Assembly: GCF_000633255.1 (NCBI RefSeq)
Contig: NZ_AYMJ01000025.1
Span: 1-64,000, forward strand
Length of the DNA stretch: 64,000 nt
Direction: 5' to 3'
DNA from: Pseudomonas sp. H1h
Lineage (GTDB): Bacteria > Pseudomonadota > Gammaproteobacteria > Pseudomonadales > Pseudomonadaceae
The notes beneath the pieces were generated by a model, which worked only from the letters and a program-made list of their open reading frames with translations, made no database searches and had not been told where the DNA came from. The position numbers were made by a program, and so were the translations under genes. Positions 42,757 to 51,693 of the stretch are shown here, piece by piece. Each line of letters begins with the position of its first letter. Position 1 is the first letter of the stretch.

Positions 42757-43938
42757 ATGCAAAATTCAATCGGCGCACCAAAGCAGAGGTTCAGCCTCAG
42801 CGATCCGCGAGTGCGTGCGTGGCTGTTTCAGATCATCACTGTCGTGGCGGTGGTCGCCATGGGCTGGTATCTGTTCGATAACACTCAGACCAACCTGCAG
42901 CACCGGGGCATCACCTCCGGTTTCAGCTTTCTGGAGCGTAGTGCCGGATTCGGCATCGCTCAGCACCTGATCTCCTACACCGAAGCGGACAGTTACTCGC
43001 GGGTGTTCGTGATCGGTTTGCTCAACACTCTGCTGGTCACTTTCATCGGCGTGATCCTGGCGACCCTGCTGGGCTTCCTCATCGGTGTGGCGCGGCTGTC
43101 GCCGAACTGGATCATCAGCAAACTGGCGACCGTGTATGTGGAAGTATTCCGCAACATTCCGCCGCTGCTGCAGATTCTGTTCTGGTACTTCGCGGTATTC
43201 CTGACCATGCCGGGACCGCGCAACAGCCACAACTTCGGCGACACTTTCTTCGTCAGCAGCCGTGGCCTGAACATGCCGGCCGCGCAAATGGCTGACGGCT
43301 TCTGGGCGTTCTTCATCAGCGTGGTGCTGGCCATCGTCGCCATCGTGTTGATGTGCCGCTGGGCCAACAAGCGTTTCGAAGACACCGGCGTACCGTTCCA
43401 CAAGTTCTGGACCGGCCTGGCGATCCTGTTGGTGCTCCCGACCTTGTGCGCGCTGCTCTTCGGAGCACCGTTGCATTGGGAATTGCCGCAACTCAAGGGC
43501 TTCAACTTCGTCGGTGGCTGGGTACTGATCCCGGAACTGCTTGCGCTGACCCTGGCGTTGACCGTGTACACCGCAGCGTTCATCGCTGAAATCGTGCGCT
43601 CGGGGATCAAGTCGGTCAGCCACGGCCAGACCGAAGCGGCCCGTTCGCTCGGCCTGCGCAACGGCCCGACCTTGCGCAAGGTGATCATTCCACAAGCGCT
43701 GCGGGTGATTATTCCGCCACTGACCAGCCAATACCTGAACCTGGCGAAAAACTCTTCGCTGGCCGCCGGTATCGGCTACCCGGAAATGGTTTCGTTGTTC
43801 GCCGGCACCGTGCTCAACCAGACCGGCCAGGCTATCGAAGTCATTGCCATCACCATGAGCGTGTACCTGGCGATCAGTATCAGCATTTCCTTGCTGATGA
43901 ACTGGTACAACAAGCGCATTGCGCTGATCGAGCGGTGA
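42757..43938 (+). CDS. aapQ: Amino-acid ABC transporter permease AapQ
   Basis: A 393-residue inner-membrane permease of the HAAT/PAAT class with about eight membrane helices. The EAA loop that contacts the ATPase is near the C-terminus (EAARSLGLRNGPTLRKVIIPQALR). A long insertion between early helices is characteristic of AapQ/BztB compared with shorter polar amino-acid permeases. It is followed 10 bp later by aapM. Confidence 0.94.
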   Translation: MQNSIGAPKQRFSLSDPRVRAWLFQIITVVAVVAMGWYLFDNTQTNLQHRGITSGFSFLERSAGFGIAQHLISYTEADSYSRVFVIGLLNTLLVTFIGVILATLLGFLIGVARLSPNWIISKLATVYVEVFRNIPPLLQILFWYFAVFLTMPGPRNSHNFGDTFFVSSRGLNMPAAQMADGFWAFFISVVLAIVAIVLMCRWANKRFEDTGVPFHKFWTGLAILLVLPTLCALLFGAPLHWELPQLKGFNFVGGWVLIPELLALTLALTVYTAAFIAEIVRSGIKSVSHGQTEAARSLGLRNGPTLRKVIIPQALRVIIPPLTSQYLNLAKNSSLAAGIGYPEMVSLFAGTVLNQTGQAIEVIAITMSVYLAISISISLLMNWYNKRIALIER

Positions 43939-43948
43939 GGAAACGCGC

Positions 43949-45046
43949 ATGACAACCCATACTTTCAAACCCGACATGCCCCCACCGAGCAGCAGCATCG
44001 GCGTGGTGGCGTGGATGCGCGCGAACATGTTCTCCAGCTGGCTCAACACCCTGCTGACGCTGTTTGCGTTCTACCTGATCTACCTGGTGGTTCCGCCGAT
44101 TCTCAGCTGGGCGGTCTTCGACGCCAACTGGGTGGGCACCACTCGCGCCGACTGCACCAAGGACGGCGCCTGCTGGGTGTTCATTCAGCAGCGTTTCGGC
44201 CAGTTCATGTACGGCTACTACCCGACCGAGCTGCGCTGGCGCGTAGACCTCACCGTTTGGCTGGCAGTAATCGGCGTGGCGCCACTGTTCATCTCACGCT
44301 TCCCGCGTAAAGCGGTGTACGGCCTGAGCTTCCTGGTGATCTACCCGATCGTTGCGTACTTCCTGCTGCACGGCGGCGTCTTTGGTTTAACGACCGTGGC
44401 GACCAGCCAGTGGGGCGGGCTGATGCTGACGCTGGTGATCGCCACCGTGGGTATCGCCGGTGCGTTGCCGCTGGGGATCATCCTGGCGCTGGGCCGGCGC
44501 TCGAACATGCCGGCGATTCGCGTGGTCTGCGTGACGTTCATCGAGTTCTGGCGGGGCGTGCCGTTGATCACCGTGCTGTTCATGTCGTCGGTGATGCTGC
44601 CGCTGTTCCTGCCCGAAGGCATGAACTTCGACAAGTTGCTGCGCGCACTGATCGGCGTGATCCTGTTCCAGTCGGCCTATGTGGCTGAGGTGGTGCGCGG
44701 CGGTCTGCAAGCGATCCCCAAAGGTCAGTACGAAGCCGCTGCCGCAATGGGCCTCGGTTACTGGCGCGCGATGGGCCTGGTGATTCTGCCGCAGGCTCTG
44801 AAGCTGGTGATTCCGGGCATCGTCAACACGTTCATTGCGCTGTTCAAGGACACTAGCCTGGTGATCATCATCGGCCTGTTTGACCTGCTCAACAGCGTCA
44901 AGCAAGCCGCTGCCGATCCGAAATGGCTGGGCATGGCCACCGAAGGCTACGTGTTCGCCGCCCTGGTGTTCTGGATTTTCTGTTTTGGTATGTCGCGCTA
45001 TTCCATGCATCTGGAACGCAAGCTCGACACTGGCCACAAGCGTTAG
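43949..45046 (+). CDS. aapM: Amino-acid ABC transporter permease AapM
   Basis: A 365-residue partner permease. N-terminal helices precede a periplasmic loop with TRADCTKDGACWVFIQQRFGQ, characteristic of AapM/BztC. The EAA loop is EAAAAMGLGYWRAMGLVILPQALK. It forms a heterodimer with AapQ. The gene lies 13 bp before aapP. Confidence 0.94.
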   Translation: MTTHTFKPDMPPPSSSIGVVAWMRANMFSSWLNTLLTLFAFYLIYLVVPPILSWAVFDANWVGTTRADCTKDGACWVFIQQRFGQFMYGYYPTELRWRVDLTVWLAVIGVAPLFISRFPRKAVYGLSFLVIYPIVAYFLLHGGVFGLTTVATSQWGGLMLTLVIATVGIAGALPLGIILALGRRSNMPAIRVVCVTFIEFWRGVPLITVLFMSSVMLPLFLPEGMNFDKLLRALIGVILFQSAYVAEVVRGGLQAIPKGQYEAAAAMGLGYWRAMGLVILPQALKLVIPGIVNTFIALFKDTSLVIIIGLFDLLNSVKQAAADPKWLGMATEGYVFAALVFWIFCFGMSRYSMHLERKLDTGHKR

Positions 45047-45059
45047 GAGTTCTCTGTAA

Positions 45060-45824
45060 ATGAGCGAAGCAATCAAAAAGCCTGTGGGCCCTGAAGGCAT
45101 TATTCAGATGCAGGGCGTGAACAAGTGGTACGGCCAGTTCCACGTGCTGAAAGACATCAACCTCAACGTCAAACAGGGCGAGCGTATCGTGCTGTGCGGC
45201 CCGTCGGGTTCCGGCAAGTCGACCACCATTCGTTGCCTCAATCGCCTGGAAGAACACCAGCAGGGCCGCATCGTCGTCGATGGCGTGGAACTGACCAACG
45301 ACCTCAAGCAGATCGAAGCGATCCGCCGCGAAGTCGGCATGGTGTTCCAGCACTTCAATCTGTTCCCGCACCTGACCATCCTGCAGAACTGCACGCTGGC
45401 GCCGATGTGGGTGCGCAAGATGCCCAAGCGCAAGGCCGAGGAAATTGCCATGCATTACCTGGAACGCGTACGCATTCCGGAGCAGGCGCATAAATTCCCG
45501 GGGCAACTGTCCGGCGGCCAGCAACAGCGTGTGGCAATCGCCCGTGCGCTGTGCATGAAACCGAAAATCATGCTGTTCGACGAACCGACCTCGGCACTCG
45601 ACCCGGAGATGGTCAAAGAAGTACTCGACACCATGATCGGCCTCGCTGAAGACGGCATGACCATGCTCTGCGTGACCCACGAAATGGGCTTCGCCCGCAC
45701 CGTGGCCAATCGCGTGATCTTCATGGACAAGGGCGAGATCGTTGAGCAGGCGGCGCCGAATGACTTCTTCGACAATCCACAGAACGACCGGACGAAGCTG
45801 TTCCTGAGTCAGATTCTGCATTGA
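45060..45824 (+). CDS. aapP: Amino-acid ABC transporter ATPase AapP
   Basis: A 254-residue ATP-binding subunit. Walker A GPSGSGKST is at residues 47-55, signature LSGGQQQRVAIARAL near 150 and Walker B IMLFDEPTSALDP near 170, with the H-loop in CVTHEMGFART. It powers AapQM. It is the last gene of the operon and a terminator follows 26 bp later. Confidence 0.95.
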   Translation: MSEAIKKPVGPEGIIQMQGVNKWYGQFHVLKDINLNVKQGERIVLCGPSGSGKSTTIRCLNRLEEHQQGRIVVDGVELTNDLKQIEAIRREVGMVFQHFNLFPHLTILQNCTLAPMWVRKMPKRKAEEIAMHYLERVRIPEQAHKFPGQLSGGQQQRVAIARALCMKPKIMLFDEPTSALDPEMVKEVLDTMIGLAEDGMTMLCVTHEMGFARTVANRVIFMDKGEIVEQAAPNDFFDNPQNDRTKLFLSQILH

Positions 45825-45849
45825 TTGCCTGGAGGCTGGTTTAACAACA

Positions 45850-45882
45850 AAGCCCCGTCGGATGACCGGCGGGGCTTTTTTC
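45850..45882 (+). terminator. Terminator of aapJQMP
   Basis: AAGCCCCGTCGG and the CCGGCGGGGCTT arm form a GC-rich stem, followed by TTTTTTC. The following 45883-46240 contains no supported gene. Confidence 0.9.
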
Positions 45883-46117
45883 ATGGGCGTGACTGCGTAC
45901 GGCCAGTAGTTGACGGTTTTTCTCCAAGGCAAAAGGGCGGCTGTGCTGCATACCGAAATTGATTTCTACCATGAGTTTTTCATTCTTCCTTTGAACTAAA
46001 TGACGGACCAAATCGCCCGCGGATTAATTTCCAAAGTCTGAAGTCCTATGGCTGTGAGTGATGTCGGCAAATATTCCTTTGCGATGTGGGAAATAACTTC
46101 GCAGGTGAATGATTTTT

Positions 46118-46132
46118 CTACTCGGCGAGTAG
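46118..46132. promoter_or_regulatory. 15-bp inverted repeat upstream of the GntR gene
   Basis: CTACTC and GAGTAG flank GGC, in an otherwise featureless gap. It is possibly a regulator site; none is assigned. Confidence 0.35.
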
Positions 46133-46243
46133 GACCGACGTCTTCGACACTCCGAAAAAGATCGGAAGCAAAGGGTTCTTGGAGCCTCCTCCTGGCCATA
46201 AGTGGTTGCCGTCCTGCACACAGCTGACTACCATGTCAGAAAA

Positions 46244-46264
46244 TTCATCCTATGATTGGATGAA
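46244..46264. promoter_or_regulatory. GntR operator candidate
   Basis: TTCATCC and GGATGAA are exact inverse halves around seven bases, ending 12 bp before the GntR start codon. Size and position suit autoregulation by the FCD-type regulator it precedes. Confidence 0.65.
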
Positions 46265-46276
46265 AGGGCGAATCCT

Positions 46277-46936
46277 ATGTCAGACATTTCACCTTTGATT
46301 AAGCGATCCCTGGTCGATCAGGCCCTGGATCAATTACGTCAACGCATCACCGATGGCGTGTGGCAGGTTGGCGAACGTCTGCCGACCGAGCCCGAGCTTT
46401 GCGCTGAGCTGGGCATCAGTCGCAACACCGTACGGGAGGCCATGCGCGTACTGGCGTTTTCCGGACTGATCGAAATCCGTCAGGGCGATGGCAGTTACTT
46501 GCGGGCGGTGGTCGATCCGATGGACACGCTCAAGGCGTTGTCCCGTTGCTCGCTTGAACAGGCGCGCGAGACCCGGCACATCCTCGAAGTCGAGGCGATC
46601 GGCCTGGCGGCGTTGCGCCGCACGGATGATGATCTGGTTGCTTTGCGTGAAGCGCTCGGCACCAGTGGCAGCCACTACCACGGCGATCTCGACACTTACA
46701 TTTCCTGCGATCTGGTGTTCCACCGCCGTCTGGTGGATGCCGCGCACAACCCGACTCTCAGCGAGTTGTATCGCTATTTTTCCAGCATCGTCGGCGCGCA
46801 ATTGCGCCAGACGCTGAACATCGTCCCGCGCCGTCAGGAAGTGTTCGACTTGCACATCGAGCTGCTCGATGCCGTCGAACAACGCGACCCGGAGCGGGCC
46901 AAAGCCATATCGAGGCAGTTGATCAATGAACCTTGA
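46277..46936 (+). CDS. GntR-family (FCD) transcriptional regulator
   Basis: A 219-residue regulator. The winged helix-turn-helix covers about residues 8-75 (LRQRITDGVWQVGERLPTEPELCAELGISRNTVREAMRVLA). The C-terminal all-helical FCD ligand domain carries likely metal-binding residues (the region HRRLVDAAHNPTL and a later His). The ATG at 46277 gives MSDISPLIKRSLVDQ; an upstream in-frame ATG at 46256 lies inside the operator. It overlaps the start of the MFS gene by 11 bp, so the transporter is its likely target. The ligand is unknown. Confidence 0.92.
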   Translation: MSDISPLIKRSLVDQALDQLRQRITDGVWQVGERLPTEPELCAELGISRNTVREAMRVLAFSGLIEIRQGDGSYLRAVVDPMDTLKALSRCSLEQARETRHILEVEAIGLAALRRTDDDLVALREALGTSGSHYHGDLDTYISCDLVFHRRLVDAAHNPTLSELYRYFSSIVGAQLRQTLNIVPRRQEVFDLHIELLDAVEQRDPERAKAISRQLINEP

Positions 46937-48212
46937 AAGCGAGAAAAACCTGTCCATCCCCAAAAGAACAGCCGAGCTTGAAGAGCTGCTGATCGACGCC
47001 GAGGCCGATGACGAGCAAGTGCAGCAAAGCCATCCGCTGGTGCGCCGGCCGTGGCTGTTGCTGTTGGGGCTGATCCTGGTGGCACTGAACCTGCGTCCGG
47101 CGCTGTCGAGCATGGCGCCGCTGCTCAGCGAAGTGTCGAAAAGCCTTGGCCTGTCTGCCGCGCAGGCCGGTCTGCTGACCACTTTGCCGGTGCTGTGCCT
47201 TGGTTTGTTCGCACCGCTGGCGCCGATTCTGGCGCGACGTTTCGGCGCCGAGCGGGTGGTGCTCGGCATCCTGCTGACGCTGGCCGGAGGGATCATCCTG
47301 CGCAGCAACTTCGGTGAGATCGGCCTGTTCGCCGGCAGTGTGCTGGGCGGTGCAAGCATCGGCATTATCGGTGTGCTGCTGCCGGGTATCGTCAAACGCG
47401 ACTTCGCCAAACACGCTGGAACCATGACCGGCGTCTATACCATGGCCCTGTGCCTGGGGGCGGCGATGGCGGCGGGTTCGACCGTGCCGTTGAGCGAACA
47501 CTTCGACAATAGCTGGGCGCTGGGCCTGGGCTTCTGGGTGATTCCGGCGCTGGTGGCGGCGGTGTTCTGGCTGCCGCAAGTCGGGCAAAAGCATGGCGCG
47601 CACAACGTGGCCTATCGCGTGCGCGGGCTGCTGCGCGATCCGCTGGCCTGGCAAGTGACCTTGTACATGGGCCTGCAATCGTCGCTGGCGTACATCGTGT
47701 TTGGCTGGTTGCCGTCGATCCTGATCGGTCGCGGACTGACCCCGACCCAGGCCGGCCTGGTGCTCTCCGGCTCGGTGATCATCCAGCTCGCCAGCTCCCT
47801 CGCGGCGCCGTGGCTGGCGACCCGTGGCAAGGATCAGCGCCTGGCGATCGTGGTGGTGATGGCGCTGACCCTCGGTGGTTTGTTCGGTTGCCTGTATGCG
47901 CCAATCGAAGGCCTGTGGGGCTGGGCGATTCTGCTGGGGCTGGGGCAGGGCGGTACATTCAGTCTGGCGCTGACCCTGATCGTGCTGCGCTCGCGGGATT
48001 CGCACGTCGCAGCGAACCTGTCGAGCATGTCCCAAGGCTTCGGTTACACCCTGGCCTCGATGGGCCCGTTCGCGGTTGGCGTGGTGCATGACTGGACCGG
48101 CGGCTGGAACGCGGTGGGCTGGATCTTCGGCATCATTGGCACCGGCGCGATCATCGCCGGGCTGGGTGCCGGCCGGGCGTTGTACGTGCAAGTGCAAAGC
48201 GAAAAGATCTGA
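46926..48212 (+). CDS. MFS transporter, CynX/NimT family
   Basis: A 428-residue inner-membrane protein with 12 predicted helices from about residue 42, preceded by an acidic cytoplasmic tail (ELEELLIDAEADDEQ). ALNLRPALSSMAPLLSEVSKSLGLS is diagnostic of the CynX/NimT group (cyanate and 2-nitroimidazole transporters), whose substrates are otherwise poorly known. Its ribosome-binding site GAGG is inside the GntR gene, indicating translational coupling with the regulator. Confidence 0.92.
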   Translation: MNLESEKNLSIPKRTAELEELLIDAEADDEQVQQSHPLVRRPWLLLLGLILVALNLRPALSSMAPLLSEVSKSLGLSAAQAGLLTTLPVLCLGLFAPLAPILARRFGAERVVLGILLTLAGGIILRSNFGEIGLFAGSVLGGASIGIIGVLLPGIVKRDFAKHAGTMTGVYTMALCLGAAMAAGSTVPLSEHFDNSWALGLGFWVIPALVAAVFWLPQVGQKHGAHNVAYRVRGLLRDPLAWQVTLYMGLQSSLAYIVFGWLPSILIGRGLTPTQAGLVLSGSVIIQLASSLAAPWLATRGKDQRLAIVVVMALTLGGLFGCLYAPIEGLWGWAILLGLGQGGTFSLALTLIVLRSRDSHVAANLSSMSQGFGYTLASMGPFAVGVVHDWTGGWNAVGWIFGIIGTGAIIAGLGAGRALYVQVQSEKI

Positions 48213-48247
48213 GGCTGGAAGCGATGTAATTGTCGCAAGGGAACCCT

Positions 48248-48335
48248 GTGGGAGCGGGCTTGCTCGCGAAGGCGGTGAATCAGTCGTCATCAACGTTGAC
48301 TGACCCCGCGTATTCGCGAGCAGGTTCGCTCCCAC
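48248..48335. repeat. REPIN downstream of the CynX-like gene
   Basis: GTGGGAGCGGGCTTGCTCGC and a slightly diverged inverted partner (GAGCAGGTTCGCTCCCAC) flank a spacer. Confidence 0.88.
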
Positions 48336-48439
48336 ATTGGTTTTGTGTGTTGCTGGTATTCGGTGCGCGAATGCCGATAGTGTTTCTGCGGTCTTCGGCT
48401 TATCGTGCTGGCAATCTGTCCACTCTCTGGAGTTTGCCC

Positions 48440-48910
48440 ATGAGCGAAGCCCACGCCGCCCTGATCACCCGCTTCTACCAGGCCTTCCAGCGCCTCGACG
48501 CCGAAGCCATGGCCGCCTGCTACACCGATGACGTGGTGTTCAGCGATCCGGCCTTCGGTGAACTGCGCGGGCGCGATGCCGGCGACATGTGGCGCATGCT
48601 CACCACCCGCGCCAAGGATTTTTCCCTGACCTTCGATAATGTCCGTGCTGTCGAGCGCAGCGGCGGTGCGCACTGGGTGGCGACGTATCTGTTCAGCCAG
48701 ACTGGCAACGTGGTGATCAACGATATCCAGGCGCGCTTCGTCTTCCGGGACGGCAAGATCTGCGAGCACCACGACCACTTCGATCTGTGGCGCTGGTCGC
48801 GTCAGGCGCTGGGTTTCAAGGGCTTGCTGCTGGGCTGGACGCCGCTGGTACGCAACGCCGTGCGGGCGCAGGCGCTGAAGGGACTGAAGGCATTTCAGGC
48901 CAGTCGCTGA
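48440..48910 (+). CDS. NTF2/SnoaL-like protein
   Basis: A 156-residue protein with the SnoaL-like pattern: helical start (LITRFYQAFQRLDAEAMAACY), TDDVVFSDPAFGELRG, and a sheet with the HHDHFDLWRWSRQALG terminus. The family includes small isomerases and hydrolases; this member is uncharacterised. The ATG at 48440 is nine bases from TGGAG. It is transcribed in the same direction as the next gene, 39 bp away. Confidence 0.85.
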   Translation: MSEAHAALITRFYQAFQRLDAEAMAACYTDDVVFSDPAFGELRGRDAGDMWRMLTTRAKDFSLTFDNVRAVERSGGAHWVATYLFSQTGNVVINDIQARFVFRDGKICEHHDHFDLWRWSRQALGFKGLLLGWTPLVRNAVRAQALKGLKAFQASR

Positions 48911-48949
48911 TAAGATCGCGGCCTGTTTCCTGCACGCCTTGATCTCGAA

Positions 48950-49252
48950 GTGACCAGCCTTAGCGAAAACCCCGTCGATGTTGTCGAGCCAGTGAGCAAA
49001 TCCTGGTTCGTCTATCTCGTGCGCGCGGCCAACGGCTCGTTGTATTGCGGGATCAGCGACGACCCGGTGCGCCGTTTCGCCAAGCATCAGAGTGGCAAGG
49101 GCGCGCGCTTCTTTCTGTCCAGCCCGGCCATGGCGCTGGTCTACACCGAGCGTTGCCGCGACAAGAGCGATGCCTTGCGTCAGGAACGGCTGATCAAGAA
49201 GCTGCGCAAGAGCGCCAAGGAATGCCTGGTCGCGTCTTATCATTCTGACTGA
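48950..49252 (+). CDS. GIY-YIG domain protein (YhbQ/UPF0213-like)
   Basis: A 100-residue protein with a single GIY-YIG nuclease domain: WFVYLVRAANGSLYCGISDD, then RRFAKHQSGKGARF and the conserved glutamate in RQERLIKKL. Proteins of this size in the family (YhbQ) are linked to DNA damage tolerance in E. coli, and some have nuclease activity. The start is GTG at 48950; no better ribosome-binding site was found within the frame. Confidence 0.9.
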   Translation: MTSLSENPVDVVEPVSKSWFVYLVRAANGSLYCGISDDPVRRFAKHQSGKGARFFLSSPAMALVYTERCRDKSDALRQERLIKKLRKSAKECLVASYHSD

Positions 49253-49336
49253 TCGGTTCCCATCAGCCAGATCTGTAGGCTCCTAATCAAATGCACGCTA
49301 AGCTGCCGACTCACTTTCTGTGCGGCGGAGCCGAGC

Positions 49337-50272
49337 ATGTCCGAGTTGATTCTGCATCATTACCCGACCTCTCCATTTGCCGAAAAGGCTCGCCTGTTGT
49401 TGGGTTTCAAAGGCTTGTCCTGGCGCTCGGTGCACATTTCGCCGGTGATGCCCAAGCCGGATCTGACGGCCCTGACCGGTGGCTACCGCAAGACCCCGGT
49501 GCTGCAGATCGGCGCTGACATCTATTGCGACACGTCGTTGATTGCGCGTCGCCTGGAGCAGGAAAAAGCCCTACCGGCGTTTTTCCCTGAAGGTCAGGAA
49601 ATGACCAGTGCCAGCTTCGCGGCGTGGGCCGATTCGTTGGTGTTTCAGAACGCGGTGAGCCTGGTGTTCCAGCCGGAATCGGTGGCTGTGCGTTTCGGCA
49701 AATTGCCGCCGGAAGCGATCAAGGCGTTCCTCGCTGACCGTGCCGGTCTGTTCAGCGGGGGCTCGGCGACCAAGCTGACGGCTGAACAGGCCAAGCACCA
49801 ATGGCCAACCATCATGGCTCGCCTGGAGCAGCAGTTGCAGCGCGAGCAGGGCGACTTCCTGTTCGGCGAGCCGTCGATTGCCGATTTTGCGCTGGCGCAT
49901 CCGCTGTGGTTCCTCAAGGCGACCCACGTGACGGCGCCGCTGGTGGATGCCTATCCCGCGGTGTCGGCGTGGTTGAGCCGAGTGTTGGGCTTTGGTCATG
50001 GCGCGGCGAGTGCGATGACCTCCGAAGAAGCGCTGGAAGTGGCGCGCAACTCGACGCCGGCAGCGTTGCCGAATGAGCAGTTTGTTGATCCTAACGGGTT
50101 CAAGGCGGGTCAGCAGGTATCAATTGCCGCGACGGACTACGGAGTTGATCCGGTGGTCGGTGAACTGCTGTTTACCGGTAGCGAAGAGTTGATCATTCGT
50201 CGCGAAGACCAGCGTGGCGGCGTGGTGCATGTGCACTTCCCGCGTTTTGGTTTCCGTATCGAAGCCAAGTAA
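49337..50272 (+). CDS. Glutathione S-transferase family protein with C-terminal extension
   Basis: A 311-residue protein. The N-terminal thioredoxin-like domain (ILHHYPTSPFAEKARLLLGFKGL; KTPVLQIGADIYCDTSLIARRLE) binds glutathione in this family, and the helical domain runs to about 215. About 90 further residues (KAGQQVSIAATDYGVDP ... EELIIRREDQRGGVVHVHFPR) form a beta-rich extension longer than a typical GST. The role of the extension is unknown to me. Confidence 0.88.
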   Translation: MSELILHHYPTSPFAEKARLLLGFKGLSWRSVHISPVMPKPDLTALTGGYRKTPVLQIGADIYCDTSLIARRLEQEKALPAFFPEGQEMTSASFAAWADSLVFQNAVSLVFQPESVAVRFGKLPPEAIKAFLADRAGLFSGGSATKLTAEQAKHQWPTIMARLEQQLQREQGDFLFGEPSIADFALAHPLWFLKATHVTAPLVDAYPAVSAWLSRVLGFGHGAASAMTSEEALEVARNSTPAALPNEQFVDPNGFKAGQQVSIAATDYGVDPVVGELLFTGSEELIIRREDQRGGVVHVHFPRFGFRIEAK

Positions 50273-50285
50273 CCCACACATGACA

Positions 50286-50315
50286 TGTGGCGAGGGGGCA
50301 AGCCCCCTCGCCACA
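50286..50315. repeat. Palindromic REP-like hairpin
   Basis: TGTGGCGAGGGGGC and its exact inverse are separated by AA. It lies between the convergent GST and glutaredoxin genes, where it could help terminate both. It is a different subtype from the other REPs in the window. Confidence 0.85.
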
Positions 50316-50338
50316 AGATTCTGGGTGTATAGAAAGGG

Positions 50339-50689
50339 TTATTTCAGCGCGGCGAGAATTTCGTCCGGGTCGAACCCGCGAATCAACGTGCCGTTCACGT
50401 CGATCAGCGGAATCCCGCGTCCACCCAGTGCCTCGTACGCCTTGCGCGCTTGGGCATCCTTCTCGATGTCGAACTCCTTGAATGGAATCCCCTTGCTGTC
50501 GAGAAAACGCTTGGTCTGCTTGCAGTAGCCGCACCAGTCGGTGGCATAGAGCACGACATTGGCCTGCGCCCGCGTCTGTTGCGAGACCATCTGCGACGGA
50601 TTGAACAGCCGCTCGATCTTGCCCCAGTTCTGATAGATCACCACCACCAGCAGAACCAGCGCGACCTTCTTCAGCACATTGCCGAGCAT
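50339..50689 (-). CDS. Membrane-anchored glutaredoxin-like protein
   Basis: A 116-residue protein. A hydrophobic anchor lies at about residues 8-20, followed by a glutaredoxin fold with the dithiol CGYC at 53-56 and the cis-proline loop in GGRGIPLIDVNG. Orientation (periplasmic or cytoplasmic) cannot be decided. It starts with one base of overlap with the yejK stop (TGATG), so the two are translationally coupled. The substrate is unknown. Confidence 0.9.
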   Translation of the reverse strand: MLGNVLKKVALVLLVVVIYQNWGKIERLFNPSQMVSQQTRAQANVVLYATDWCGYCKQTKRFLDSKGIPFKEFDIEKDAQARKAYEALGGRGIPLIDVNGTLIRGFDPDEILAALK

Positions 50690-51693
50690 CAGTTGCGGCG
50701 CTTCAACTGGTCGGTGAGCGAGGTCGGCAGGCCCTTGATGACCAGAGTGCCGGCCTCTTCGTCGTACTCGATCTTGGAGCCCAGCAGGTGCGCTTCAAAG
50801 CTGATCGACAGGCCTTCGGCGCGGCCGGTGAAGCGGCGGAACTGGTTGAGGGTGCGTTTATCCGCCGGAATCTCCGGCGACAGGCCGTAATCCTTGTTGC
50901 GGATGTGATCGTAGAAAGCTTTCGGGCGCTCCTCGTCGATCAGCTCCGACAGCTCTTCCAGGCCCATCGGCTCGCCCAGCTTGGCCTGGCTGCTGGCGTA
51001 ATCGACCAGGGTCTTGGTTTTCTCGCGGGCGGAGTCTTCCGGCAGGTCTTCGCTCTCGACGAAGTCGCTGAAGGCCTTGAGCAGGGTGCGGGTCTCGCCT
51101 GGACCATCGACACCTTCCTGGCAGCCGATGAAGTCGCGGAAGTATTCCGAGACCTTTTTGCCGTTCTTGCCCTTGATGAACGAGATGTACTGCTTGGACT
51201 GCTTGTTGTTCTGCCACTCGGACACATTGATCCGCGCTGCCAGGTGCAGTTGGCCCAAGTCCAGATGGCGCGACGGGGTCACGTCCAGCTCATCGGTCAC
51301 CGCCACGCCTTCGCTGTGGTGCAGCAGGGCGATTGCCAGGTAATCGGTCATGCCTTGCTGATAGTGGGCGAACAGCACGTGGCCGCCGACCGACAGGTTC
51401 GATTCTTCCATCAGCTTCTGCAGATGTTCGACCGCGACTTTGCTGAACGCGGTGAAGTCCTTGCCGCCCTCCATGTACTCCTTCAGCCAGCCGCTGAACG
51501 GGAACGCGCCGGATTCCGGGTGGAACAGACCCCAGGCTTTGCCCTGTTTGGCGTTATAGCTCTCGTTGAGGTCGGCGAGCATGTTCTCGATGGCCGCGGA
51601 CTCAGCAAGTTCTGTGTCACGGGCGTGCAGAACTGCGGGCGTGCCGTCGGGTTTTTTGTCGATCAGGTGGACGATGCAATGACGGATCGGCAT
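50689..51693 (-). CDS. yejK: Nucleoid-associated protein YejK/NdpA
   Basis: A 334-residue member of the 37-kDa nucleoid-associated protein family, starting MPIRHCIVHLIDKKPDGTPA. It contains the conserved FAHYQQGMTDYLAIALLHH and FRDFIGCQEGVDGPGETRTL. In E. coli it binds the nucleoid and can affect topoisomerases. The start at 51693 is preferred to a longer frame. It is divergent from an HU gene about 400 bp away, the arrangement I recall in P. putida. Confidence 0.92.
   Translation of the reverse strand: MPIRHCIVHLIDKKPDGTPAVLHARDTELAESAAIENMLADLNESYNAKQGKAWGLFHPESGAFPFSGWLKEYMEGGKDFTAFSKVAVEHLQKLMEESNLSVGGHVLFAHYQQGMTDYLAIALLHHSEGVAVTDELDVTPSRHLDLGQLHLAARINVSEWQNNKQSKQYISFIKGKNGKKVSEYFRDFIGCQEGVDGPGETRTLLKAFSDFVESEDLPEDSAREKTKTLVDYASSQAKLGEPMGLEELSELIDEERPKAFYDHIRNKDYGLSPEIPADKRTLNQFRRFTGRAEGLSISFEAHLLGSKIEYDEEAGTLVIKGLPTSLTDQLKRRN

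Noticed and set aside
45883..46240. Small minus-strand frames between aapP and the GntR gene
   Set aside because: About 65 codons, no ribosome-binding site, no family resemblance; composition looks non-coding.
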